Made by a program: the position numbers and the translations under genes
Notes under the pieces: generated by a model
Told to the model about the DNA's origin: nothing
The model's input: only the letters and a program-made list of their open reading frames with translations
The model's database searches: none
In this document: piece by piece, positions 1 through 7,215 of the stretch
Numbering within the stretch: position 1 is the first letter of the stretch
Layout: each line of letters starts with the position of its first letter
DNA from: CAVSWN01 sp046728115
Lineage (GTDB): Bacteria > Acidobacteriota > Vicinamibacteria > Vicinamibacterales > CAVVIG01
Reading direction: 5' to 3'
DNA: 11,842 bases
Assembly (NCBI GenBank): GCA_046728115.1
Contig: JBKPDW010000136.1
Coordinates: 1-11,842 of the forward strand

Positions 1-28
1 GCATAGCGCCAAGCCCTCCGTTCCGAAC

Positions 29-50
29 CCCCTAGGAATATCCCAAGGGG
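29..50. repeat. Imperfect hairpin in a gene-free left edge
   Basis: CCCCTAGG at 29-36 pairs with CCAAGGGG at 43-50, with one A-A mismatch and a six-base loop. No T-run follows on either strand, so a classical intrinsic terminator is not supported. It lies in bases 1-199, where every frame has early stops and no gene is recognised. It could be the trailer of a gene to the left. Confidence 0.25.
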
Positions 51-199
51 ACTCAACCGGTACGAGCGTCTGACGATACGCCTTTCCGACGCGAGGCCGG
101 CCGAGCCGTCCAGCTGGCTGAGCTGGAAGACTGGCAGTTTAGGCAGTTCAGCTCGGGAAGTCAAGCAGAGCCAAGATTTAGCGGCGGGACGCGTCTTCG

Positions 200-349
200 T
201 TAATGTACTTGCCAGGTCTCCTCGTCTTCCTCCTCGCTGTCATCATCATCGACATCGTCATCTTCGTCATCAATCGTAACGAAATCCTCGTCCTCGTCAT
301 CGTCGAGGTCGTCGTCATCTTCGAGATCGTCGTCGAGCCAGACCTTCAC
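200..349 (-). CDS. Hyperacidic 49-residue protein, unknown function
   Basis: The predicted protein starts MKVWLDDDLE and ends EETWQVH, with Asp/Glu making up 31 of 49 residues. I chose the GTG at 349 because it overlaps the TGA of the upstream zinc-ribbon gene as GTGA, and a GGAG lies eight bases upstream of it. The Asp and Glu runs mix GAC with GAT and GAA with GAG. This argues for selection on the protein rather than slippage of one trinucleotide. The tryptophans near both ends (residues 4 and 46) are the only obvious non-acidic landmarks. No membrane segment or signal peptide is present. Very acidic small proteins can act as nucleic-acid mimics, metal or cation binders, or disordered tails, but nothing here decides among these. 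Coupling to the zinc ribbon suggests that the two act together. A longer reading of the frame from 511 would overlap the zinc-ribbon gene throughout and is not preferred. Confidence 0.6.
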   Translation of the reverse strand: MKVWLDDDLEDDDDLDDDEDEDFVTIDDEDDDVDDDDSEEEDEETWQVH

Positions 350-537
350 GATGCCGACTCCGTCGCTGGTTTGACCTTGTCGCGATTGGGTGGAGGGTAG
401 GTTGTCCAGAAGTGGCGGCCACATCGCGGGCATACCCAGAACTGATCCGGTGTCCAAGCCATGCCGGGGCCGGGATCGCGCATCTCCATCTGTTCGCCGC
501 AGCGCATGCACCGAATATGGAGACCGTGGTCGCTCAT
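346..537 (-). CDS. Small zinc-ribbon protein, 63 aa
   Basis: This is a compact protein with two CxxC knuckles, C10-M-R-C13 and C36-P-R-C39. They are separated by 22 residues that include MRDPGPGMAWTPDQFW, the usual spacing of a four-cysteine zinc ribbon. The second knuckle, VCPRCGRHFW, resembles many rubredoxin or ribbon-type small bacterial proteins. A short basic, disordered tail follows. It begins at ATG 537, 25 bp from the divergent GTG of the nucleotidyltransferase gene. No Shine-Dalgarno precedes it, but TAGAAT lies seven bases upstream of the ATG on this strand, so a leaderless transcript is likely. Its stop overlaps the start of the hyperacidic gene (GTGA), which implies translational coupling. 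The family is not recognised beyond the ribbon, and the function is unknown. Confidence 0.75.
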   Translation of the reverse strand: MSDHGLHIRCMRCGEQMEMRDPGPGMAWTPDQFWVCPRCGRHFWTTYPPPNRDKVKPATESAS

Positions 538-544
538 GGGCGCG

Positions 545-556
545 ATTCTATAACAT
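545..556. promoter_or_regulatory. Overlapping divergent -10 elements, leaderless both ways
   Basis: On the plus strand TAACAT (551-556; also TATAAC at 549-554) lies six bases before the GTG at 563. On the minus strand TAGAAT (550-545) lies seven bases before the ATG at 537. Both fit the TANNNT form of -10 seen at leaderless genes. Neither start codon has a well-spaced Shine-Dalgarno. No clear -35 box was found for either direction. The two elements meet at 550-551, so RNA polymerase should occupy one or the other. Confidence 0.5.
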
Positions 557-562
557 GGCCAG

Positions 563-1162
563 GTGATTCCAGCGATCGTGCTCGCGGCCGGCCGTTCCTC
601 GCGCATGGGACGCCCAAAGGCCACGCTGCCGATCGGCGGCAACGACACCTTTCTGACCCGCATCGTGCGTACCCTGCTCGAGGCGGACGTCGACGATGTC
701 GTCGTGGTGGTTGGGCATGAGGCCGAACAGATCGTCACGTCGTTTGCGCCCAGCGGCCTGCCCGCTCGATTCACGATCAATCGCGACTACGATCGGGGCC
801 AGCTGTCGTCGCTCCTCGCGGGGCTTCGTGTGGTCGATCGTCCGGCGGTTGCGGCCGTCCTGATCACGCTCGTTGATGTGCCGCTCGTATCCGTCAACAC
901 CGTCCGCGCGGTGCTGAATCACTACCGGCGCACGCGCGTTCCGGTCGTGCGACCGACCTCCGGCGACCGGCACGGCCATCCGCTGCTCGTCGATCGGTCG
1001 CTCTTTGAAGAGTTGCGCGCCGCCGAACCCGAGACCGGGCCCAAACCGGTCATCCGCGCGCACGCGTCGGCGGTGGGCGACCTGCCGGTTGACGATGAGG
1101 GTGCGTTTGTCGACATCGACACTGCGGACGACTATGCCCGTCTTGCCGGCGGCACGGCCTGA
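563..1162 (+). CDS. MobA/MocA-like nucleotidyltransferase (NTP_transf_3)
   Basis: The 199-residue product has the full signature of the MobA-like NTP transferase family. It has the nucleotide-binding loop LAAGRSSRMGRPK (7-19), GQLSSL (79-84), the metal-site aspartate in LVDVPL (103-108), the GHP motif (138-140) and the C-terminal DIDTADDY (184-191). Relatives transfer CMP or GMP from CTP or GTP to the molybdenum cofactor (MocA, MobA) or make sugar nucleotides. GHP and DIDTxxDY make a MocA-type cytidylyltransferase the nearest guess. No xanthine dehydrogenase or CoxL-type genes are visible here to confirm a molybdenum role, so the substrate is left open. The start is GTG 563, with the glycine loop at the expected distance and only a weak AGG next to it, which suggests leaderless translation. 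The stop at 1162 is 44 bases from the next start. Confidence 0.9.
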   Translation: MIPAIVLAAGRSSRMGRPKATLPIGGNDTFLTRIVRTLLEADVDDVVVVVGHEAEQIVTSFAPSGLPARFTINRDYDRGQLSSLLAGLRVVDRPAVAAVLITLVDVPLVSVNTVRAVLNHYRRTRVPVVRPTSGDRHGHPLLVDRSLFEELRAAEPETGPKPVIRAHASAVGDLPVDDEGAFVDIDTADDYARLAGGTA

Positions 1163-1183
1163 GGCGCTGCCTTCGAAACGTGT

Positions 1184-1193
1184 GTGCTAGCAT
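1184..1193 (+). promoter_or_regulatory. Extended -10 promoter GTGCTAGCAT
   Basis: TAGCAT (1188-1193) is preceded by TGC, giving an extended -10. Transcription would start near 1200, only about seven bases before ATG 1207, so the message would be nearly leaderless. The same GTGCTANNAT form occurs before the tRNA gene at 7854-7863. No -35 box was recognised. Confidence 0.45.
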
Positions 1194-1206
1194 CGGCCCG
1201 CCTCAG

Positions 1207-2979
1207 ATGCCTCGCGTTTCGGCGCGGACTATCTTCCTTTCTTTGTTGTACGCGGCTCTCAGCATCGTCTTCTGCGCTCCGCTGCTCGCGCGGCCCACGG
1301 GACTCGGCATCTTCGACTGGGATCAGCACCTTTTCTACTACGCGCAGGTGATCAAGAACGTCGTCGAGTACGCCCAACCGCCGTTCTGGAGCCCCTGGTA
1401 TTGCGGTGGGAACGTCCTCTGGCAGAACCCGCAGACTCCGTTGCTCAGTCCAGTATTTCCGATGACTCCGATCTTCGGCCTGGCGCTCGCGATGAAGGTG
1501 AACATCATCCTGCACTACTGGGCAGGGTTCCTCGGCATGCACCGGCTCCTGACACGGATCGTGGGGTTGAGCTTTCTGCCGCTCGTGGTGTATCTGGCCT
1601 CGGTGTTCGTGCTCGACGGCGCGCACGCGATGCATCTCGGGGTCGGGCACAGCGTGTTTCTGCCGTCGTTTTACCTTCCCTGGCTGCTGTACTTCTTTGT
1701 TCGGTCGGTGCAAACCGGCGCAGTCAGGCCTGCACTGTCCGCCGGCGTCATCCTGGCGCTGACGATCTACAACGGCGGTCTGCATATCGTGCCAATGGCG
1801 ATTCTCGCTGCGGGCGCCTTGAGCGTTGGACTCGCGATCTCGCTCAAAGCGTGGCGCCCGATCGTGCTGGCCCTGCTCGTGGGCGTCATCGGCGCTGCGT
1901 ACGCTGCGCCAAAGCTGCTTCCGGTGTCGCTCTTCGTCACGAGCGACCGCTTCTGGGACTCGCGTGACGAAGGCAGCGGCCGCGATCGCATGACGCCGGC
2001 GTTGATTTGGCGAGCCTTCACCGACTCGACCCAAAACGCGGGATCGAGGTTCCTCGATGCAGGCCAGCCACACGGCTGGGTCGAGTATGGCAATTACATC
2101 GGCATGTTCGGGACGGTGCTGATAGCTGCCAGCATCATCTGGTTGTTCGCGCATCCATCGGCGCCGAGTGCGCGACTCGGCATTCCAGTCGCATTCACGG
2201 CCGTAATGTTCCTGCTGTTGACCGCCGGAGATTTCAGCGGCGTCGCCCCCGCGACGCTGCTGAAACACGTTCCACTCTTTTCGTCGTTCCGATTGCCGAG
2301 CCGCTACACGGTTGTATTTGCTCTGTTCGGCGCGATGGCCGCCGGCATCGCGGCTCGGGAGGTGAGCGAGCGGATAGTCGTGAGTTCGACGCGCCGAATC
2401 GCAGCGGCGATGATCTGCGCCATTGCCTTGTTGCAATTGATTACCGTGAACCGCGTCCACTTTCAGAAGTCGTTTTCGCTGCTGCCGCTTGATACGCAGT
2501 TTCGCGTCTTGGGAGGAACCGGAACCCTCGACCGGGAGACGTTCGTCAACCCGTACAGGCCGAATGCTCCCATGCTTCGCGCGTTGATGAACGATCAAGC
2601 CGTGATGTGGTGCTACGAGAGCCTGCAATTGAAACGCGGCGCGGATTCCGAGCGGCCCCTTGTCTGGACGAACGGTCCGGCCACGATTTCGGCAATCGCC
2701 TTCACGCCGAATCGCGTGCAGTTCCGGGTGATCGGTGGACCCGAGGCCGGGAAAGTGTTCATGAACCAGAACTACGCCGAAGGTTGGCGTAGCACGGCCG
2801 GACCGGTGCAGCTCGATCCGCAGGCGGGAGGGCGCATGTATGTCGAACTCGCGCCCGGTCAGACAGGACGATTTTCGTTCTCGTTCGTCCCGCCGGGGCT
2901 CTGGGCCGGCGTCGTCATCCTCGCAATCGCAATCGTCGCGTCGATCGTGCTGTGGGATCGACGCATCGGTGTGGCGTGA
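1207..2979 (+). CDS. YfhO-like polytopic membrane protein, GT-C-like
   Basis: This 590-residue protein has many hydrophobic helices, the first at about residues 8-27. An acidic pair follows in a short outside loop (GIFDWDQ, D37 and D39), at the place where GT-C glycosyltransferases carry their catalytic or metal-binding acidic residues. The segment PLFSSFRLPSRYTVVFALF in the second half, and the C-terminal soluble region with NQNYAEGWRS followed by a last helix, resemble YfhO-family proteins. Those act in lipid-linked sugar transfer to cell-surface polymers. I chose ATG 1207 over the in-frame GTG 1180 because 1180 precedes the predicted -10 at 1188-1193. The stop overlaps the next start (GTGA at 2976-2979). 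Donor and acceptor cannot be read from the sequence. Confidence 0.75.
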   Translation: MPRVSARTIFLSLLYAALSIVFCAPLLARPTGLGIFDWDQHLFYYAQVIKNVVEYAQPPFWSPWYCGGNVLWQNPQTPLLSPVFPMTPIFGLALAMKVNIILHYWAGFLGMHRLLTRIVGLSFLPLVVYLASVFVLDGAHAMHLGVGHSVFLPSFYLPWLLYFFVRSVQTGAVRPALSAGVILALTIYNGGLHIVPMAILAAGALSVGLAISLKAWRPIVLALLVGVIGAAYAAPKLLPVSLFVTSDRFWDSRDEGSGRDRMTPALIWRAFTDSTQNAGSRFLDAGQPHGWVEYGNYIGMFGTVLIAASIIWLFAHPSAPSARLGIPVAFTAVMFLLLTAGDFSGVAPATLLKHVPLFSSFRLPSRYTVVFALFGAMAAGIAAREVSERIVVSSTRRIAAAMICAIALLQLITVNRVHFQKSFSLLPLDTQFRVLGGTGTLDRETFVNPYRPNAPMLRALMNDQAVMWCYESLQLKRGADSERPLVWTNGPATISAIAFTPNRVQFRVIGGPEAGKVFMNQNYAEGWRSTAGPVQLDPQAGGRMYVELAPGQTGRFSFSFVPPGLWAGVVILAIAIVASIVLWDRRIGVA

Positions 2980-5900
2980 CGTCTGCGATCGTCTGGATCG
3001 CCTATGTCCTGATTCCGGTCACCGTTGGCGGTCTGATCGATGGTGTGCCGCTCGGCCTCGCCGACACCTGGGCGCTGGTCGCGATCCTCTGGCTCGTCAT
3101 GCGGCGCGTGCGTATTCAGGGCGCACGCCTCGTGGCGATCGCGCTCCTCGCGACGCTCACGCTGAGCGCTCTCGTGCCCGCGGAGCGGGGATTTCGGGCC
3201 CGCTATTTCGCCGATGCCGACGCACGCGGACCTGTCGAGCGCAGCACCGAATATCCGGGCCGCACCTATACCCGAATCGACGAACGTCTCGATTTCGGCC
3301 CGCGCGTCCGCGAATTCCCACTGTGGTTCTTCAACGACATCTCGCGGTTCAATTTCCCGCTCGGTTCCGAGCCCGATCGTCAACGGCTGGCCTTCGCCGC
3401 GAATTGGGACGGCCAGTGGATGATCGATCAGCCCTCGACCCGGACGCTATATCTCGAAGCTCCCGGCGCGTCTGGTGAACTCGTCGTCGACGATGGCCGT
3501 GTCGCGGCGGTCGAACCGGGAAATGGTGTTCAAACGGTTTCGGTGTCGCTCGGCGCCGGATGGCATCGCCTCGTCATCCGGTTCGCGTCTCCCTACGGTT
3601 CGCCGCGCCGCTTTTCGGTAGGCGAGCTTCTTGCGGACGGACGACGACAGCCGTTTGACGCACGCGATGTTCTGACACGGCCGCTGGAGCGATGGCAGGC
3701 GGCAGTCGCCTCGCTGCTTCGCGTCGGCAAAACACTCGTCGATCTCTGCGTGCTGGCGTGGCTTGCGCTGCTCGTCGCAGGCGATCTTCGCGATCTGCGA
3801 CATGGCAGGCGCGCCGACGGCCGCGCCATGTCGGTCCGCGAGCAGACGCTCGCGTGGTTCGCGGTCATCGTCATCGTCGATGCATTCGTGTTCGCGTCTG
3901 CATGGCTGCCGCGCCTCTGGGTGCTGAACGGCGGCGACGATCCGCTCACGTACGAATCGTATGCACGCGACATTCAGCTGAACGGGCTTGCTCTTCGGAG
4001 CATCAACGGACCCTATTACTACCAGGTTTTCTATCCCTACTTTCTTGCGGCGACGCATCGACTGTTCGGTGAGGGAATGTTTGGCCCGATGTTCGTACAG
4101 CGTCTGCTCAGCGCAACGGTCGGCTGGAGCGTCGTTCACATCGCTACGGCTATCGCCGGCGAGGAGGTCTGGCCGGTGGCGCTTGGCTGCGGCGCGCTGT
4201 TCGCGTACGTGAAGCTGACGCCGACCGCATCGGCGCCGTCGACCGAGTCGCTGTTCATTCCCCTGCTCGTCGCATGGACGGCCACCGTTGTTCACGTGGC
4301 CAGACATCCCTCGACACGTTGGGCAGCGGCCGCCGGCCTGCTCGGTGGCCTCACGGCGATCACCCGATCGACTGTTTTGCTCACGTGGGCAGCCATCTTT
4401 CCGATCTGCTGGATCGCGTGGCGAGGCGTTCGTCGGCGAGGACAGATTCTGTCGTTGATGGCCGCCTGTTCCCTTCTTGTCGTTTCGTCCGTCGCCATTC
4501 GAAACGGGATTGTCGCTCGTCAGTTCGCGCCGCTTCCGACGGAGGGCCCCATTACGCTTCTGGGAGGGAACGAGCCGCCAGCCGGCCTGACGCTCGACTA
4601 CACGCGGCGCGGCCGGCTGTATGACCGGTTCGGCGTTCCCGCGCCGACGCGAACGGTTGTCGAGTACGCGATCACCGCGCCTGCCGCGTTCGCGCAGAAC
4701 ATGGGACGAAAAGCGCTCTTCGCCTTCGGCTTCTTCGAATCGTACGCTCCGGGCTGGGGACACTCGTTCTCGCTCATCGCGATTTGGGTTGCCGCTGTCG
4801 TCGGATTGTTCTGTGCGCTCGCTGCTCGCACGCTGTCGCCGTCCATCAGCGTGCTGCCGGCGCTGATTGCGGTCATTCAATGTGCGGCGGTGGTCGTGGT
4901 GTATCCGAAAGGCGAGCGGTTGATTCTGCCTTTCTATGCGGTCCTGGTCCCGTACGCGGCCGTTGCACTTCACCGCATTCTGGGCGTGGCGTTCAAGCAG
5001 GTGGAGACGATCTTTCCTGCCTCCGCTCGCGGGGCTGAAAGCCCCGCGCTACCAATGTTCCAAAATGCGCGGACTCTTGCGGGCCGCGGCCGACCCGCCG
5101 AAAGCCTCGCACGGCCGGCCGCAGGGCGGCCCTTTCGGGGTCGCGGGCGACTCGCCGGTATCGTCATCCTCGTCGCCGTGAGCGCGTACACCTTCGCTAT
5201 CCGCACGCGAGGCATCTCGGAGCACTTTCTGATGCTGAGCGAACAGATCCGCGACTGGTCCCTGGCGCTCGGACCCTTTTCGTCCCTGCCGCGCGTCGGC
5301 ACGCCGAGTACGGCCGGCGGAAACAGTTTCGGTCCCGTGTACTACTGGGTTCTATGGTTGATTCGTGTCGCTATCGGTCCGCTCGTCGACAACCTGCCTC
5401 ATGCCGGGGGCATCGGGCTCGCAACGGGGCAGTCGATCGCCGACGCCGTGTTGTGCGCCGGAATCAGGAAGGCAAGCGGCTCGTGGGTGTTCGCAATTGC
5501 GGCTGTGCTGATCATCGCTTCGTCGCCCTTCGATCTCGCGTTGTCGTCCGTAATCTGGAATCCCGTACTGGCCGTGACGTTCGCGAAGATCGCGACCGGC
5601 CTCGTGCTGTACTGGCAGGACGCGTTGACGACGCCCAGGCGAATCGTGCTGGCGATCGTCGCGTGGTTCGCGGTCCAGGCGCACTCCGGCGCCATCCCGT
5701 TTGCGGGAACGATATTTCTCTGGATCCTCTGGACCGAGCTCCGGCACGGACCGCGCCGCTTCGTCATCGCCGCCATCGAAGCCATCTGCGTCGTCGCGCT
5801 CCTTCAATTGCCGTCCATGCTGGCTCCAGCGTCGGTCCAGCCGACCAAGATGATGATGGCGCTTTGGCACCCGCAGCCGCTTCGCGTCGGCGATGCGTTT

Positions 5901-6458
5901 CGCGCGATTTGCGCCGGCATCGAATCGATTGGTCTCTCGCCGCTGCCGTTTCCGCAGACTGCGCTAGTCCTGCTCGCTGCCGCGGTCGCAGTGCTGCTGA
6001 TCTTCGGCGTACAGAGCAGCGTGGCGGTCGTCACGGTCGCGCCAATCGCGCTTGCCGTCGCGGTCTGGTCGCTGTGGCAGGAAGACTACGACGCGTACCG
6101 GTTTCTCACGATCGTTCCCTCCGCCTTGCTGATGATGATATGGCCGGTTCGGTACGCTCCATCACGTGCCGGTCGCGGTGCACTGACCGTCCTGCTGCTC
6201 GCGATCGCAATCCTCGTCCAGCCACCGCGTATCGTGGAGTCCGCGAAGGTATTTCGTATGCCCGAGTACGGCGTCATCGTGCGGGGCTCTCGAGCAGTGG
6301 TGCAGCGCGGCCAACCGGTGCGGCGCATCGAGGTGCCGTTTCTCCATCCGCTGAGCGATCCGGAATACGTGTTCACGCTGCTGGGCGGTCAGATTCGGCC
6401 GGACGCGCCGGAAATCGCCCGGATCACCGAGACGGGCGAGGTCACCTACGTCCGCTGA
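2976..6458 (+). CDS. Giant membrane protein: PA14-like domain plus two GT-C modules
   Basis: The predicted protein has about 1160 residues. I chose the GTG at 2976 because it overlaps the previous stop (GTGA); an in-frame GTG at 2952 would add eight residues. Two N-terminal helices flank a region at about 73-215 that reads like a PA14-type carbohydrate-binding beta domain (RYFADADARGP, ANWDGQW, LVVDDGRV, LGAGWHRLVIRF). A first GT-C module follows at about 290-680, with GGDD (D321, D322) after its first helix, as in GT39/ArnT-like enzymes. A second module at about 727-1110 has EHFLMLSEQIRDW and SFGPVYYW motifs in the same position, but E749-H750 where an acidic pair is usual. The last 50 residues are soluble. 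The linker at about 683-725 is Arg/Gly/Pro-rich and is encoded by palindromes. Expected activity is sugar transfer from a polyprenyl-phosphate donor at the outer membrane face. It could have arisen by fusion of two genes. Confidence 0.8.
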   Translation: MTSAIVWIAYVLIPVTVGGLIDGVPLGLADTWALVAILWLVMRRVRIQGARLVAIALLATLTLSALVPAERGFRARYFADADARGPVERSTEYPGRTYTRIDERLDFGPRVREFPLWFFNDISRFNFPLGSEPDRQRLAFAANWDGQWMIDQPSTRTLYLEAPGASGELVVDDGRVAAVEPGNGVQTVSVSLGAGWHRLVIRFASPYGSPRRFSVGELLADGRRQPFDARDVLTRPLERWQAAVASLLRVGKTLVDLCVLAWLALLVAGDLRDLRHGRRADGRAMSVREQTLAWFAVIVIVDAFVFASAWLPRLWVLNGGDDPLTYESYARDIQLNGLALRSINGPYYYQVFYPYFLAATHRLFGEGMFGPMFVQRLLSATVGWSVVHIATAIAGEEVWPVALGCGALFAYVKLTPTASAPSTESLFIPLLVAWTATVVHVARHPSTRWAAAAGLLGGLTAITRSTVLLTWAAIFPICWIAWRGVRRRGQILSLMAACSLLVVSSVAIRNGIVARQFAPLPTEGPITLLGGNEPPAGLTLDYTRRGRLYDRFGVPAPTRTVVEYAITAPAAFAQNMGRKALFAFGFFESYAPGWGHSFSLIAIWVAAVVGLFCALAARTLSPSISVLPALIAVIQCAAVVVVYPKGERLILPFYAVLVPYAAVALHRILGVAFKQVETIFPASARGAESPALPMFQNARTLAGRGRPAESLARPAAGRPFRGRGRLAGIVILVAVSAYTFAIRTRGISEHFLMLSEQIRDWSLALGPFSSLPRVGTPSTAGGNSFGPVYYWVLWLIRVAIGPLVDNLPHAGGIGLATGQSIADAVLCAGIRKASGSWVFAIAAVLIIASSPFDLALSSVIWNPVLAVTFAKIATGLVLYWQDALTTPRRIVLAIVAWFAVQAHSGAIPFAGTIFLWILWTELRHGPRRFVIAAIEAICVVALLQLPSMLAPASVQPTKMMMALWHPQPLRVGDAFRAICAGIESIGLSPLPFPQTALVLLAAAVAVLLIFGVQSSVAVVTVAPIALAVAVWSLWQEDYDAYRFLTIVPSALLMMIWPVRYAPSRAGRGALTVLLLAIAILVQPPRIVESAKVFRMPEYGVIVRGSRAVVQRGQPVRRIEVPFLHPLSDPEYVFTLLGGQIRPDAPEIARITETGEVTYVR
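5028..5048. repeat. Perfect GC-rich hairpin, REP-like
   Basis: CGCGGGGCT (5028-5036) and AGCCCCGCG (5040-5048) are perfect 9-bp inverted arms around a three-base GAA loop. The hairpin lies inside the coding frame of the large GT-C protein and encodes part of the linker between its two modules. The form is typical of dispersed palindromic elements that normally occur between genes. Confidence 0.6.
5092..5142. repeat. Second imperfect inverted repeat in the GT-C linker
   Basis: GACCC plus CGAAAG (5092-5096 and 5099-5104) pairs with CTTTCGGGGTC (5132-5142), leaving a two-base GC bulge at 5097-5098. The perfect palindrome CGGCCGGCCG (5112-5121) sits near the middle. Together with the 5028-5048 hairpin it makes a GC-rich structured block of about 120 bp that is translated in frame. 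Confidence 0.5.
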
Positions 6459-6477
6459 CCGTCCCGGCCTCTCGATC

Positions 6478-7215
6478 GTGATGCCCGCCTACAACGAGGC
6501 CGCCAACATTCGAGCGGGCGTCCTTTCGCGGGTCGTCGAATTTCTCGAAGGGTGCGGTACCACGTTCGAGATCCTGATCGTCGACGATGGCAGCGCGGAC
6601 GAGAGCGTGGAACTGGTGCGGGCGATCGGCGCGGCCGAGCCGTTGCTGCGACTCATTCAGACGCATCACGGCGGCAAGGCGCATGCTCTCGTCACCGGAT
6701 TGCGCGCGGCGCGCGGAAGGATCGTGCTGTTCTCCGACATCGATCAGGCGATCCCCATCGCCGAAGCATCGAAACTGTTTCCCTGGTTCGACCGGGGCTT
6801 CGACATCGTCGTCGGATCGCGCGGTCTGAAACGGCGCCATGCGGCGCTGAGCCGCCGGGCGATTTCGTTCGGCCAGCTCGCCGCGCGAGTCGCGCTGCTC
6901 GGATTCGGCGACATCACCGACACCCAGTGTGGCTTCAAAGCCTTCCGCGGCGAAGTCGTGATGCCGCTGATCGATCGACTGGTCGTTTATGCCGGCGCCG
7001 CGGATCAGCGAGCCGCCGGCCCGAGGCTGTCGCCAGGGTTCGATGTCGAGCTGCTGTACGTCGCGCGAAAAATGAAATGTTCGATCAAGGAAGTGGCGGT
7101 CGAAGTCGATCATCGGCGACGCGGACCCAAGACGTCGCTCGTGCGCGACTGCATTCGCGGCGTGGCGGACCTGATGGCGATTCGTGCGGCCGACAGGAAG
7201 GGACGCTACGGTTGA
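6478..7215 (+). CDS. GT2 glycosyltransferase, ALG5/DPM-like
   Basis: This soluble GT-A fold enzyme has about 245 residues. Numbered from GTG 6478, it shows MPAYNEAANI (2-11), the nucleotide-binding IVDDGSAD (34-41), a DxD-type SDID (86-89), the family hallmark DTQCGFKAFR (148-157) and FDVELLYVARK near the C-terminus. This set is typical of dolichyl- or polyprenyl-phosphate glucosyl- and mannosyltransferases, which load a sugar from UDP or GDP onto a lipid carrier. No membrane helices are visible. The gene sits 19 bases after the large GT-C gene and probably supplies its donor. The start is doubtful. The frame reads ADRPGLSIV just upstream of MPAYNE, so the first beta strand begins before any ATG, GTG or TTG codon, and no Shine-Dalgarno precedes 6478. 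The true N-terminus may lie near 6457-6475, by an unusual start, a frameshift or a sequence error. Confidence 0.85.
   Translation: MMPAYNEAANIRAGVLSRVVEFLEGCGTTFEILIVDDGSADESVELVRAIGAAEPLLRLIQTHHGGKAHALVTGLRAARGRIVLFSDIDQAIPIAEASKLFPWFDRGFDIVVGSRGLKRRHAALSRRAISFGQLAARVALLGFGDITDTQCGFKAFRGEVVMPLIDRLVVYAGAADQRAAGPRLSPGFDVELLYVARKMKCSIKEVAVEVDHRRRGPKTSLVRDCIRGVADLMAIRAADRKGRYG

Noticed and set aside
2..73. Open plus frame at the left edge, possible 3' end of a gene
   Set aside because: Only 23 codons with no recognisable C-terminal motif, so it cannot be supported.
133..148. GGCAGTT twice with nine-base spacing in a degenerate repeat-like stretch
   Set aside because: Only two short copies. Too little to call a tandem repeat, though similar units elsewhere in the genome could be searched for.
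203..400. Plus-strand hydrophobic frame and apparent TCR trinucleotide microsatellite
   Set aside because: It is the complement of the acidic gene. Mixed third bases show it is not a simple microsatellite, and the hydrophobic frame is a mirror effect of Asp/Glu codons.
1132..2628. Long minus-strand open frame opposite the YfhO-like gene
   Set aside because: Its translation is Arg/Gln/His-rich without any domain. The plus frame has coherent membrane helices and motifs, so this is an antisense shadow of GC-rich coding DNA.
3447..4973. Long minus-strand open frame opposite the double GT-C gene
   Set aside because: It has the same shadow composition, rich in Arg, Asp and Gln, with no recognisable motif.
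5354..6481. Plus-strand open frame overlapping the second GT-C module
   Set aside because: Arg-rich +2 shadow. The GT-C frame keeps hydrophobic helices across the same bases.
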